A stretch of DNA of 64,000 bases, from assembly GCF_030272615.1 (NCBI RefSeq), contig NC_081406.1:259025386-259089385 (forward strand), written 5' to 3'. Both the position numbers and the translations under genes were made by a program. Numbering within the stretch: position 1 is the first letter of the stretch; each line of letters begins with the position of its first letter. Positions 22,755-34,470 of the stretch are shown here, piece by piece. The notes beneath the pieces are model-generated. The model ran no database searches and was not told the DNA's origin. It saw only the letters and a list, made by a program, of their open reading frames with translations. The DNA comes from Cryptomeria japonica. Taxonomy: Eukaryota > Streptophyta > Pinopsida > Cupressales > Cupressaceae.

Positions 22755-22780
22755 GTAAGTGCAAGAAGTTGTGTCCACTT
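22754..22780 (+). repeat. Left terminal inverted repeat of the DNA element
   Basis: It reads GGTAAGTGCAAGAAG then TTGTGTCCACTT. Its last bases overlap a perfect 22-base palindrome centred on TTTGGCCAAA at 22775-22796, so the tip could fold into a hairpin. Confidence 0.8.
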
Positions 22781-23016
22781 TTTGGCCAAAAAGTGGAATT
22801 TTTTCCTTTTTTTTTTGATTTCGTCCTGTTTGACCTAAATATTTGAGGCACTTAAAGAATAAATCTTGAAAAAATTCAGTAATAGAAAATGTAGTACTCG
22901 AAGTCTACTTTCTAAATATGTAATTTATTTTAATACCCAGATCTTAAAAATGAAGTTTGAATAGGCATTACTAAAACCAATAGTTTAAAAGTCACTTTCC
23001 AGGACCATACCATGCC

Positions 23017-23215
23017 TGTGTACGGCAAGCATAATTTGACCTAAATGATTTTTTTTTTATAAATCTTTTTGGAAAAAGATCTATAACTCACTCACCTTTG
23101 ATGAGAATATTTTTTTGTAATTTGTTTCTGCATATTTTTTTTTTGTTAATTTTTTACTGGGCATAATCATTGTTTTGAAACATTCTTGTGTACGGCAAGC
23201 ATAATTTGACCTAAA
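23017..23215. repeat. Pair of 29 bp direct repeats, 170 bp apart
   Basis: Copies at 23017-23045 and 23187-23215 share TGTGTACGGCAAGCATAATT and the following TGACCTAAA exactly. They lie in the left arm of the DNA element. Identity against a diverged AT-rich background suggests a functional site or recent duplication. Confidence 0.85.
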
Positions 23216-23636
23216 CTTAACATTTTTTGATTTTTTTTTTCAAACTGTATAGAATTGTCTCTAGTTTGATGCCAGATAAAAAAAATTTCAAAAAAATTAG
23301 AAACAAAAAAGTTATTAAAAAACAAAAAAACAATGTTATTTCGAGTTTATAGACCTCTTTCATTAGTAATTATTTTAAAAATAAAAATATTGATCAATTT
23401 TTTAAAAAAATTACATATTTAGAATCTAGACAGTTTCTACTATAATGGGTTTTTATTGTTTAAATTTTTTTTGAAAATTTGGTGTTCAGATATTATTTTG
23501 AAGTCATTGTTTTATATGAAGATTGATTTGGCCTTCAAGTTGCAGGTCAAACTAGGTCCAAGCCTAAGGGTCGGCTCTCCAAGCCATTTCCCAAGCCAAA
23601 ACAGAAGCTACAACCGAACCAAAGTTCAAATTTTTA

Positions 23637-23750
23637 GAAACGGGATCCCGTTTCGTTTTTTAAAATAATTAAAAAAATGATTAGCAAACAGGATCCCGTT
23701 TTGAAACAGGATTTTGTTTTGAAACAGGATCCCGTTTCAAAACAAAACAA
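23637..23750. repeat. Cluster of GGGATCCC palindromes in the left arm
   Basis: A perfect 18-base palindrome, GAAACGGGATCCCGTTTC (23637-23654), is followed by three variants (ACAGGATCCCGTTTTG and similar). The right arm (27030-27150) has a matching cluster. Paired subterminal palindromes are often transposase binding sites, but none is proven here. Confidence 0.75.
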
Positions 23751-23949
23751 ATTTATTTTTTTAAATTTTTTTTTAAAAAACAAACAAATTATATATACAT
23801 GAAATATTAAATTTAAGTTTAAGTCATATTTCCCTTTATCTTTTTCCTTTCTTATACTTTAATTTATATTTTATGTATATATTAGCAGGACGTTTGTGAA
23901 TGGTTTTAGATCTCTAGGAGTTATAATATACAGATTCTAGATTTTAGAA

Positions 23950-26815
23950 GATCTTATAAATTGTGACATAATAGGACCTATAATGTCATAATACAACCTA
24001 TTATGTCATAATAAGTCCTATTGGTACATAATAGGTCCTAATGTGTCATAATAGGTCATATTGTGTCATAATAGGTCCTATTGTGACATAATACGACCTA
24101 TTACATCATAATAGGTCCTATTATGTCATAAGACCCCTCAAAAGGACCTATTATGACATTATACCTCTTAATAGGAACTATTGTGACTTAGACCCCTTAG
24201 TAAGACATATTATGTCATAATAGGTCCTATAATGTCATAAGACCCCTTAAGAGGACATGTCATGTCATAGTAGGTCCTATTATGTCATAAGACCCCTTAA
24301 GAGGATGTATTATTATATTATACCCCTTAGTAGGACCTATTGAAGGGTATTATGTCATAATAGGACTGACTATGACATAATAGGACCTATGATGACATAA
24401 TAGGTCATATTATGTCATCATAGGTCCTATTATGACATCATAGGTCATATTATGTCATAAAATCCCTTAAGAGGAACTATTATGACTTTATACACCTTAG
24501 TAGGACTTGTTAAGAGGTATTATGTCATAACAAGACCTATTGTGACATAATAGGACCTATAATGTCATAATACAACCTATTATGTCGTAATAGGTCCTTT
24601 AGTTACACAATAGGCCCTTTTGTGTCACAATATCCCTTAAGAGGACCTATTATGACATTATACCTCTTACTAGGACCTATTATGACATAAGACCCCTTAG
24701 TAGGACCTATTATGACATAATAGGATCAATTATCATATAATAGGACCTATTCTGTCATATAGGTCCTATAATGTCATAATCCCCTTAAGAGAACCTGTTA
24801 TGTCATAATTGGTCCTATTATGTTATAAGACCCCTTAAGAGGACCTATTATAACATTATGCCCCTCAGTAGGACCTGTTAAAGGGTATTATGTCATAAAA
24901 GGACCAATTATGACATAATATGATCTATGATGATGTAATAGGTCCTCTTATGTCATCGTAGGTCCTATTATGACATCATAGGTCATATTATGTCATAAAC
25001 CCCCTTAAGAGGATCTATTATGACTTTATACCCCTTACTAGGACATGTTAAGGGGTATTATGTCATAATAAGACCTATTGCGATATAATAGGACCTATAA
25101 TGTCATAATACAACCTATTATGTCATAATAGGTCTCATTGTGACATAATAGGTCTCATTGTGACATAATAGGTCTCATTGTGACATAATAGGTCCTATTA
25201 TGTCATAATACGACCTATTATGTCATAATATGAAATATTATATCATAAGACCCCTTAAGAGGACATATTATGACATAAGACCCTTTAGTAGGACCTATTA
25301 TGACATATGTAGAGAAATAAGTTGGTTGGAAGAGAGAGATGGTATGTTTAGATAGAGTTGAGGGGTACCTATTGTGATATAATAGGACCTATAATGTCAT
25401 AATATGACCTATTGTGACATAATAGGTCCTATTGTGACATAATATGACCTATTATGTCATAATAGGTCCTATTATGTCATAAGACCCCTTAAGAAGACCT
25501 ATTATGACATTATACCTCTTACTAGGACCTATTATGACATAAGACCCCTTAGTAGAACCTATTATGACATAATATGATAGATTATCACATAATAGGACCT
25601 ATTATGTCATAATAGGTCCTATTATATCATAAGACCCCTTAAGAGGACCTATTATGATATTATACCTCTTACTAGGACCTATTATGACATAAGACGAACC
25701 TTAGTAGGACCTATTATGACATAATAGGGTTTATTATCACATAATGAGACCTATTATGTCATAATAGGTCCTACAATGTCATAAGACCCCTTAAGAGGAC
25801 CTGTCATGTCATAATAGGTCCTATTATGTCATAAGACCCCTTAAGGGGACCTATTATGAAATTATACTCCTTACTAGGACCCGTTAAAGGGTATTATGTC
25901 ATAATAGGACTAATAATGACATAATAGGATCTATGATGATATAATAGGTCCTATTATGTCATCATAGGTCATATTATGTCATAAAACCCCTTAAGAGGAC
26001 CTATTATGACTTTATACCCCTTACTAGGACTTGTTAATGGGTATTATGTCATAATAGGACCTATTGTGACATAATAGACCTATAATGTCATAATAGGACC
26101 TATAATGTCATAATATGACCTATTATGTCATAATAGGTTTCATTGTGACATAATAGGTCCCATTATGACATAATACGACCTATTATGTCATAATACGACT
26201 TATTATGTCATAAGACCCCCTTAAGAGGACCTATTATGACATTATACCTCTTATTAGGACCTATTATGACATAAGACCCCTTAGTAGGACCTATTATGAC
26301 ATATGTAGAGAAAGATAAGTTGGTTGAGAGAAAGATATGGTACTTTTAAAGAGAGTTATTATGTCATAACATGACCTATTGTGACAAAATATGACCTATA
26401 ATGTCATAATACGACATGTTATGTCATAATAGGTTACATTGTGACATAATAGGACCTATAATGTCATAATATGATTTATTATGTCATAATAGGACCTATA
26501 ATGTCATAATATGATTTATTATGTCATAATAGGACCTATAATGTCATAATATGATTTATTATGTCATAATAGGTCACATTGTGACATAATAGGACCTATT
26601 GTGACATAATACGGCCTATTATGTCATAATAGTGTCCTATTATGTCATAAGACCCCTTAACATGACCTATTATGACATAAGACCCCTTAGTAGGATCTAT
26701 TATGACATAATAAGATCAATTATCACATATTAGGACCTATTATGTCATAATAGGTCCTATAATGTCATAAGGCCACTTAAGAGGACCTAACATTATACCC
26801 CTTTGTAGGACCTAT
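23950..26815. repeat. Satellite-like array of near-palindromic 20-mers inside the DNA element
   Basis: Well over one hundred units of about 20 bp follow CCTATTATGTCATAATAGG, whose core TATTATG(T/A)CATAATA is self-complementary except at its centre. Units with TGTCA and TGACA alternate irregularly, and a second unit type carries ACCCCTTAAGAGGACC or CCCCTTAGTAGGACC, itself near-palindromic around CTTAAG. Longer blocks recur: one containing TATGACTTTATACACC-like sequence is seen at about 24443, 24981 and 25968. A non-unit spacer (GTAGAGAAA...AAGTTGGTTG) is seen at about 25314 and 26307. No coding capacity. Confidence 0.93.
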
Positions 26816-27029
26816 GTTATGTAGGTAGGGGGTAAGGTGAGGTGTATAGAGATAATGAAGATAAAGAGTAAAGAGTTAAGGACGTGAGAGAGAGGTAGAG
26901 ACATAGTTTTAGATTTTGGGAGAGAGGGGACAAAGTGATATACAAAGGAAAAAAAAAGATAGAGAAATGTGACATATATAAATTTTATATTTCATGTATA
27001 TATAGCTTGTATTTTTTAGTAAATTTTTA

Positions 27030-27150
27030 AGGGATCCCATTTTGTTTTTGAAACGGGATCCCATTTTTAGATCTAGGCTCGGTCCCGTTTCAAATTTTGG
27101 CTCGAGTTCCCGATGGGAAACGAGATTCCGTTTCGTTTCTCATGCCCTCC
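27030..27150. repeat. Cluster of GGGATCCC palindromes in the right arm
   Basis: GGGATCCCATTTTG, GAAACGGGATCCCATTTT, GGTCCCGTTTC and GAGATTCCGTTTCG occur within 120 bases. They mirror the left-arm cluster at 23637-23750 in inverted arrangement. Confidence 0.7.
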
Positions 27151-27177
27151 GTGAGATTTGCCTTTTTTTCTAAGTGT

Positions 27178-27217
27178 AAAACTTCCACACTAAGTGGACA
27201 CAACTTTGTGCACTTAC

Positions 27218-27218
<1 letters not shown>
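27178..27218 (-). repeat. Right terminal inverted repeat of the DNA element
   Basis: On the minus strand this reads GGTAAGTGCACAAAG then TTGTGTCCACTTAG. It matches the left end at 25 of the first 27 bases and then diverges. Confidence 0.8.

Positions 27219-27220
<2 letters not shown>

Positions 27221-27262
<42 letters not shown>
27221..27262. repeat. (TA)n microsatellite at right edge of the DNA element
   Basis: Forty-two bases of TA repeat follow the right inverted repeat and two extra bases (TG). It is the counterpart of 22678-22752. Confidence 0.95.
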
Positions 27263-27263
<1 letters not shown>

Positions 27264-30200
27264 TTGTGTGACTCTTGGTTGTAGGAGATTGTAGGTACAA
27301 TACTACCTAGGTGCAAGGTTGGTCTTCACCTGGATTCACAAGGTTGAGTATACCTCTTTCGTCCTTAGAATTTGGGTTAGGTGGTCGTAAAACCCTCAGT
27401 TTACCCTAGTCATGCTCAAGTGAGCATCGCCTGTGGTCCATCAGTTTCCTTTTCATTTCAGTTTGCGGGTCGGGTAATTGGTTGACTTGGTTTGCGTGCT
27501 TGGCATGTGGTAAAACTGAGTATTTAATCCTAAGTATTTATTTTGATTTAATGTGTTCATTTACGCATTAGTAATTGAGGAATTAAAATAAATAGGTTTC
27601 TTTTATGTGATTAATCATTTATTTAAAAAAAATTGCTCTATTCATGTTTATAGCAAGTTTAATTTAATGGTTAATTTTAAATCAGGAATTTATTTAGTTT
27701 CATGCATTTTGAAGGGGAAGATTTAAATTTATTCGAAATAGAAATAATTTAATCTCCTTTGCTTTTTGGAATAGAAAGGTTAATTTTAATTATTTAAGAA
27801 AATCAATTTTGATTAGAAAAGTAAGTTTTATTCATATATATTTGATATAGTGTGAAAGATTGATTTTGAGAATTTAATTTAATTAAAATATTTTACCCTC
27901 ATTAATATTGTGAAATACAAATATTAGCTTTGTTAATATTGAGAAAATTAAAAATTAAATGAGGGAGAAAAGCATTTTGATTTTTAATTAGAACAACAAT
28001 TTTAGATTATTTTAATAGTTGAAAAGAAGGATTTTTCTTTTATTATATTCTATTTTATTTTATTTATTTATTTTAATCTTTTTATTCAAAAGTGGTTTAA
28101 ATTCTAAAATAAGGGATTAGGTTAGGATATTCTTCTATTTAACCCTAGGTTTGGAAATATTTTGGGGGATGATTTTTGGAGAGCATTTTAGAAAATATTT
28201 TTGAGAAGAAGGATTTTTGGGAGGTTGATTTTTTTTGGAAAATATTTTTGGATGGAAAAATTTGGGGGTTTTGGGAGGAGAAGGAATAGCTTGAGCTGGA
28301 GGATTGGGCTCTTATTCAATCTTGCCAGAATTGCTGAACCAGGTAGGCCTCTGGTTTATTTCATTGGTTTCTTTGTTTTAAAAAGATTGTTTTTGGTGTT
28401 TTTGTAGAAATATGTTTGTGTTGTAGAAAATCCTTAGTTGTGTGGAAAATGGAAGAATTGCCTTGAAATATTAGACTCAAACTCTCCTTGCCCTCTTATC
28501 AAACCTCCAAATGCCATTTTTTGTTTGTTTAAATTGGTTCTAAAAAAATTAAAACCAAATTTTGGGGTTTGGTTGTTCTTGAGGAAATTTTGTTCAAAAC
28601 TCCAATGAATCTTCTCATAAATGAGTTTTAAATTGGAATTTAGTTTGGGGGTTTGGCAAATTTGATGTAATATGTGTAAATCAATCCAATTTTGCCATTA
28701 TGGTGTTGTTTTAGAGAAATTTTCCCTTTCCCTGGGTTTTCTAAAAATGCAATTTAAGAAAAATCATAGTTTCTGGCAAAAAAAAGAAGTTAAATATTAT
28801 TTTAGATGTTAATTTTTAAATAGAGTTTTAATTATGATCAATTTGGCATTAATTAATAATTTCTGTTTAATTTGATATTAATTAATTATATAATGGAAAA
28901 TATACGTTAATTAATATTCAAATTTCATTTTATTATTAATGCATATTTTTCTAATTAAATATTTGAATTGCTAATTGTGTTATTAATTATTAATTTGTTA
29001 TATTTTATTAATCGCAGATTAATAAATATATACATTAATTAATAGTTAATTTTGGTATCTGTTTTATTGAGGAAGCACTTTTTTTAAAAAAAGAAAAAAA
29101 AGATAAAATATTATTTTTAATTGGATAATTGTTGAAATAAAATATATTTATTAATTGATAATTTTTAAATAATATTTTATTCAGGAATATATTATTTGAG
29201 TATTGTGAAAAGAATGAAATATTTTATCTTGGATATTTTAAAAATTTAAATGATATACTATTGGAATAATTGGAAATTTAATAATGTATTGTTTGGAATA
29301 TTGGTAAGTTAATGATACGTTCAAAAAGTAAAATAAATGGTTTAGTTTATATTTTTCCTCTGTATTGAGAAGTAGACAAATGGTACTATTGCTATTGAGG
29401 TATTGTATTCTCCTTGTTATGGTGATTTTTCTATTAATGTATTTTTGGAAACTTAGATCATTTAGAAAACTTGATCGACTTATATTGTTTAAACCAATAG
29501 GAAAGAAGATTGTCCTTTTCTAGTTATTGCCTATGCAAGTTTAATTTTTGTATTCGCTTTTGTTTAAAGTAATGGCAAGGCCTTGATATGTTTGTTTGGA
29601 CTCTGTCGTTTGGTTGATTTGGAGTACTTGTTTATATCTTTGGTCTCTAGTTTGGCTGTTGCCTTGTGATGGTGTTATAACTGGTCTTGTCCTTTATGCA
29701 GGTGTCGAGTGTTGATTTGTGGTTGACCATAGCGGGTCAGGAGTCTAGTTAGAGTACTGTCGGGCAATGGACCTTGTATTAGCTTTTAATATGTTCAATT
29801 GGATCCGTTTCTATGTAGGGATCATTTATGTAATTATTGACCGCTGTGGTCGGTTGTTTATTGGTATGATTCGCCTTGATAGTAGGAATGTAAATGGTGT
29901 GAAACTTATGTACCTTTAACTTATTTAAATGATCAGAGGGGTCTTGCAGTTGAGCAGACCTGTAGATGTAGTCGTTTAGGGGTGAACTCCGATATCAATT
30001 TGGTGTTATGTGATGCTTTTGTTCTTATGTTTCATGTTTAGTGTTAGTATGTATGGATGGCATTTTGATAGGATGTATAAGTGGATTAGATGAAATTAAT
30101 CGTAAATGCATGATTGCAGTCATCTCTTAATGCATTAATGTGGTTCATGAAAGAGTGTAGTTTGATTAGCAGAATGAATTCTATTATTGTTAAGGAAATT

Positions 30201-30619
30201 AAGTATGCATGGAAAGAACTCTTTATTGTATGATGAAATTAAAGAACATTATGAAATTAGATGCATGATTTAAGTGTTAATGAAAAAATTGAACGTAAGG
30301 TATGAATAAATCTTAATGGATGAACCTTATCATGTGATCTATATTTGTATCTTACTGAAAGAAATTATCCTTGTTTAGGAATTATCTTGTTATTAAGATA
30401 ATCAGCTTATTGGATTAATTAGTGTGAGTTAAGTTAAATGTGGAATTAAGTAATCTCGTTGGGAAACTCTTTAGGTGTTAGTTGATGCCTTCGGCAGTGT
30501 AATCTGTTCTTTGATATCTCATTATATCATTATGTCGTGTTTAACTTTTAAAAAAATTATTGTACTCCATTCATGTGTTTTAGCTTTATCCCTTCGGGGT
30601 TTCCTGGTGGGGCATTACA
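27263..30619. other. Body of the solo LTR, noncoding
   Basis: About 3.36 kb of A/T-rich DNA without a recognisable domain. Short frames such as 28201-28407 and 30475-30681 have no family resemblance. The end near 30590-30619 (CCCTTCGGGGTTTCCTGGTG then GGGCATTACA) is the LTR terminus. Confidence 0.6.
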
Positions 30620-30624
30620 AGAAG
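30620..30624. repeat. Target site duplication AGAAG of the solo LTR, right copy
   Basis: Identical to 22458-22462. Tat element sequence resumes after it. Confidence 0.82.
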
Positions 30625-31370
30625 GCTTCACTTCCAAACAGCAGACAAAGAAAACATCATATTCCTTCCTTGCTTCTCTAGTCATTGAGACATCCTTGAG
30701 TCACATAGGAGATATGATAATAAAAAATTAACAACCATATTTGAGCATGCATGCTATCGGAAATGTATTCTTGTCAAGTAAAACATATTGCAAATAGATC
30801 ATTTGTTCAGTTCAAATCAGTGCAATTCTGTGATGTCTACCTTTGATGATTGTGCTCTCATGTTGCCATGTTCACTGTTGGTTTTTCTGATCCTTGTTGT
30901 CTTGCTACATGTTTGGTCTAATGTTTAAAAATATCAAGGCGAAATACCCCCAACGAGGTCATGATTTTTCCCCTTGTCGTCGATACTACTTTGATATGGA
31001 TATGTACACTGATCACCAAGCCATGGTGGGATATGAGTTGGATAACTAATTTAGATAAATCAAGGATAGTGACTACGCTAAGTATGTTTGGGATAATGCT
31101 ACGTGTATAAGTGTTTTGGGATGTCTATGGGTTTAGATCAAATGTAGCCAAAGATATGATACAAGTACTGATGGATAGAGGAGTTTCTCTCTCACAAATG
31201 GCACCTATTGCCAGGTTTTCACCACTTGTTTTTATTGCACTTTTTGATTGTTTTCAATTTTTTTGTATTTTTATTTAGTTTTTTTAGTTTTTTGTGTCAC
31301 AAGGTTCTTGTTTGCCAAGTTTTCATCCTAGAAACGATTTTTGATATTTTTTTATTTTTTTGCTTTTTTG
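30625..31370 (-). other. Tat element region just 3' of pol
   Basis: This noncoding segment lies between the integrase end and the solo LTR insertion. No ORF of note. Confidence 0.5.
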
Positions 31371-34300
31371 CTTGATCTGTGAGCACATCCCCTTTTGATG
31401 TTGATAACTAATATGCTCCTGATCTACAAGTTGATATGATGACAAAGGGTCCCAACTAGTTAGGTTCAAATTTCCCTTTCTTTTCTCGATCTTGTTGATT
31501 CTAGTGGCTTTCCTTTAGGACCATATCACCAATTTTGAAGGCCCTTGGGATGACCTTGTGATTATAGCTTCTGCATATTCTTTTTTGATATGCCTTAAGA
31601 TGATCAAAGACATGTTATCGACACTCATCTACCAGCTCGAGCTCTTGCAACCTATTGACTCGATATTCCTCATCTAGAATGAGGCCTTTCAATGACCCTC
31701 AGAGTGATGGAATCTCTACATCAATAGGGAGGATAGCTTCTAATCCATACACTAATGAGTATGGTGTAGCTCCTGTGGGTGTGTGGATACTCATTTTGTA
31801 GGTCCAAAGTGTAGGTTGAGCTAGACATACCAGTCTTTACCAGCATCATTCACTGTTTTTTTGAGGATTTTCAAGATTGTCTTGTTTGAGGCCTTTTCTT
31901 GGCCATTACCTTATGGATAATAAGGTGTCAAAAAGTGATGCTAGATATGGAATCGATAACAAAGCTCTTGGACATCTTGATTTTTGAAAGTTCTTCCATT
32001 AAATCTATGATAATGTAACTAGGGATGTCATACTAGCAGATGAGGTAATTCAGAATGAAGGAAACTATCTGTTTGTCGATCACTATAGTCAATGGAACTA
32101 CCTCAATCCATTTGGTGAAGTATTTGGTGGTCATGATGATGAACTTGTGTCCATTCAACGAGGAAGGATGAATCTTTCCCACTAGGTGGAGTCCCAATTG
32201 ACAAAAAGGCCAAGATGTAGTGAATGGTTGCAACTCTTGCGCTGGTGTATGAGGTTACCATGAATTTGGCACTTAGGGCATTTCCTAGCAAACTGATAGG
32301 ACTCTTTCTCCATTTTTGGCTAGTAATATCCCATCCTTAAAAGTTTCTTACCAAGAGTATGACTTCTTGAATACGTACAACAAATACCTTCGTGAAGCTC
32401 ATGTAAGGCGGAGTCAGATTCGTTATGATCGAGGCATCAAAGAAAAGTACCATCAAGACCTCGGTGATAAAGTGTATTAGCGGTTAAGGTATAGCAGATG
32501 GCTTGTTAGATAAAGATTCATTTTTGGTTACGAGATAGGTCTGATGAGAGGGTATTATCTTTCAAGTAGGCATAGATATTCCCATATAGGGGGGAATCAG
32601 AACCATTTAGAGCACAGATAACTTGGGATTTTGAATTTTCATAGGTCGGGGAAACAATTGCTCCACTAGGAATTCATAGTGATTTTGTCTATCTAGAATT
32701 TGTAGGAGAAAGGTAATGGTGGCCATTGCATCACCAAATCTATTGTCTAGCCTTGGAATTTGCTCAAAGGTGATGTGTACAAATTACTTTTTTAAATCAT
32801 CCACCATGTGTTTGTAAGGCATCAACTTATCATCTTTCATTTGGTAGTCATCATTGATTTGATTGATAACTAATTGAGAGTCCCCATAGACTTTCAACTA
32901 TGTGATTCTCCATTCCACAACTATCTTGATACCTCTCACTAGAGCTTCATACTTAGCAATGTTATTGGTGCATGGGAACAACAATCTATAGGATCTTGGA
33001 ATTGTGTGTCCTTTTGGAGTGACAAACAAAATGCCAAGACCTGATCCATGTTGTTTATAGGATCCATCAAAGTATAGGGTCCATTTCTTAGGTGTGATAG
33101 TGAGCACATCCATATCCGGAAATTCCACCTATAGTGGGTGGTGGTCTAGGAGTGTTGCTTCTACCAGTTGATCTGTTATGGCTTGTCCTTTGATAGCCCT
33201 CCATTTTGTATACTCAATGTCAAACTTTCTTAGGATCATGACCCATTTTACTAACTTCCCTATGAGAGTGGCTTTGCTAAGAAAGTATTTTAGTGGGTCG
33301 ATCTTTGCTACGAGCTTGATAGTATGAGCTAAAATATAGTGTAGCAACTTTTGGGAAGCGAACACTACAACTAAGCAAGCCTTTTTGATGAAAGTGTAAT
33401 TGAGTTCATAGCCATTTAGCATCTTGCTAATGTAATAGATGGCTCTTTCCTTTCTTGTTGAGTCCTCTTGTGCTAGTAATTCCCCTAGTGACACTTTTGT
33501 TGCTGATAAGTAGAGGATGAGTGGCTTTCCCGCTATTGGTGGTACTAAAACAGTTGGATTCATGGGATATTGTTTGATCTGGTGGAATGATTCCAGACAC
33601 TTGTCTTCCCATATGAAAGGTACATTTTTATGAAGAAAATGGTTGAATGAGAGAAAATTGCCCGCTAGTTGAGCAATGAATCTTCTGATAGATTGTAGCC
33701 TGCCTTGAAGGGATAGAAGCTGACTAATTTTCCTGAACCTTTGCTAGATCCACCTTGATGCCTTTTTCTGATATAATGTAGCCCAGGATTTTTCCGGATG
33801 TGACCCCAAAAACACACTTTTTAGGGTTCAATTTGACATTGAATTGTTCTAGTCATTGAAATTTTTTATCCAAGATGTCTAGGCGTTCTGCTCTTGTGAA
33901 TGATTTGGCTAGAAATTCATCTACATAATCTTCCATAAAAGCATGCATCATGTCGTGGAAGATAGTTTTCATTTCTCTCTGATAGGTTGCACTAGCATTT
34001 TTCAAGCCAAAAGGCATGACATTTCAACAATATGTACCCCATGGACATGTGAATGCAGTTTTATCCTGATCTTTTAGAGCTATCTTGATTTTTTTGTAGC
34101 CAGAAAAACCATCCATGAGGGATAACATAGCATGTCATGTTGTTAAATCAATAATGGTGTTGATTCTTGGTAGAAAAAGTCATCCTTCAAACAAACCTTG
34201 TTGAGATCCCTGAAGTCTATACAGATCCCGATGCTTTTATCCGATTTAGAGATTGACACAATGTTACAGATCCATTCCGTATAATCAATGGATCGGATGA

Positions 34301-34470
34301 ATCCTACATCAAGTAACTTCTTCAGCTCTTCTTTTACCAATATGGCTACATGGGGTTTCATCTTTCTTAATTTTTGTTTGACAGGTTTAGCTCCAGGAGA
34401 AATGGACAAGTGATGCATGATGAGATTTGGATCTACCCCCAACATGTCTGCATAAGACCAAGAAAAATTT
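31371..34470 (-). pseudogene. pol region of the Tat element (RT, RNase H, archaeal-type RNase H, integrase)
   Basis: Read on the minus strand, the order is: reverse transcriptase (from about 34450; MLGVDPNLIMHHLSI, KEELKKLLDVGFIRSIDY, CIDFRDLNKVCLKDDF); RNase H (about 33560-33130; LILYLSATKVSLGELLAQ, AIYYISKMLNGYELNYT); an archaeal-type RNase H (about 33085-32900; WTLYFDGSYKQHGSGLGI, FPCTNNIAKYEALVRG); and integrase (about 32290-31370; WPFCQLGLHLVGKIHPSS, FIIMTTKYFTKWIEVVPLT and a C-terminal tail). Two RNase H domains in tandem define the Tat lineage. The coding region is a fossil with many breaks. Confidence 0.88.

Larger units (their letters stand above)
22754..27218. mobile_element. Non-autonomous TIR DNA element in a TA microsatellite, carrying a satellite array
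   Basis: The first 27 bases (GGTAAGTGCA ... GTTGTGTCCACTT) recur inverted at the right end, with 25 of 27 matching, and both ends abut TA repeats. The homology between arms extends inward imperfectly: both carry the palindromic GGGATCCCGTTTC motif, and both have ATATATACATGAAATAT beside the central array. No transposase is encoded. The (TA)n flanks recall Micron-type miniature elements of grasses, which insert into TA microsatellites, but those are a few hundred bases long; this one is 4.46 kb because it contains the 23950-26815 array. A terminal TA duplication cannot be told apart from the microsatellite itself. Assignment to a superfamily is open. Confidence 0.7.
22463..30619. mobile_element. 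Very long solo LTR (about 3.6 kb before a nested insertion)
   Basis: The segment begins TGTAGTACCCC and ends GGGGCATTACA, giving TG...CA tips and an imperfect terminal inverted repeat, and is flanked by the 5 bp duplication AGAAG. It holds no gag or pol and no internal direct copy of itself, so it is read as a solo LTR left by LTR-LTR recombination. Removing the nested DNA element and its TA microsatellite leaves about 3.6 kb. It interrupts the 3' part of the Tat element. The strand is uncertain; reading on the minus strand (TGTAATGCCCCACCAGGAAA) looks more like known plant LTR starts. Confidence 0.78.

Noticed and set aside
22599-22851. Open frames on both strands encoding Ile-Tyr repeats
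   Set aside because: They are translations of the TA microsatellite and end in the inverted repeat.
23950-26815. CRISPR-like array of short regular repeats
   Set aside because: There are no unique spacers between units; the repeats adjoin directly. The context is a plant genome and a TIR element, so it is a satellite-type array.
23950-26815. Centromeric satellite
   Set aside because: The array is only 2.8 kb, is bounded by the arms of one transposon and is not flanked by further satellite DNA. Nothing shows a centromeric role.
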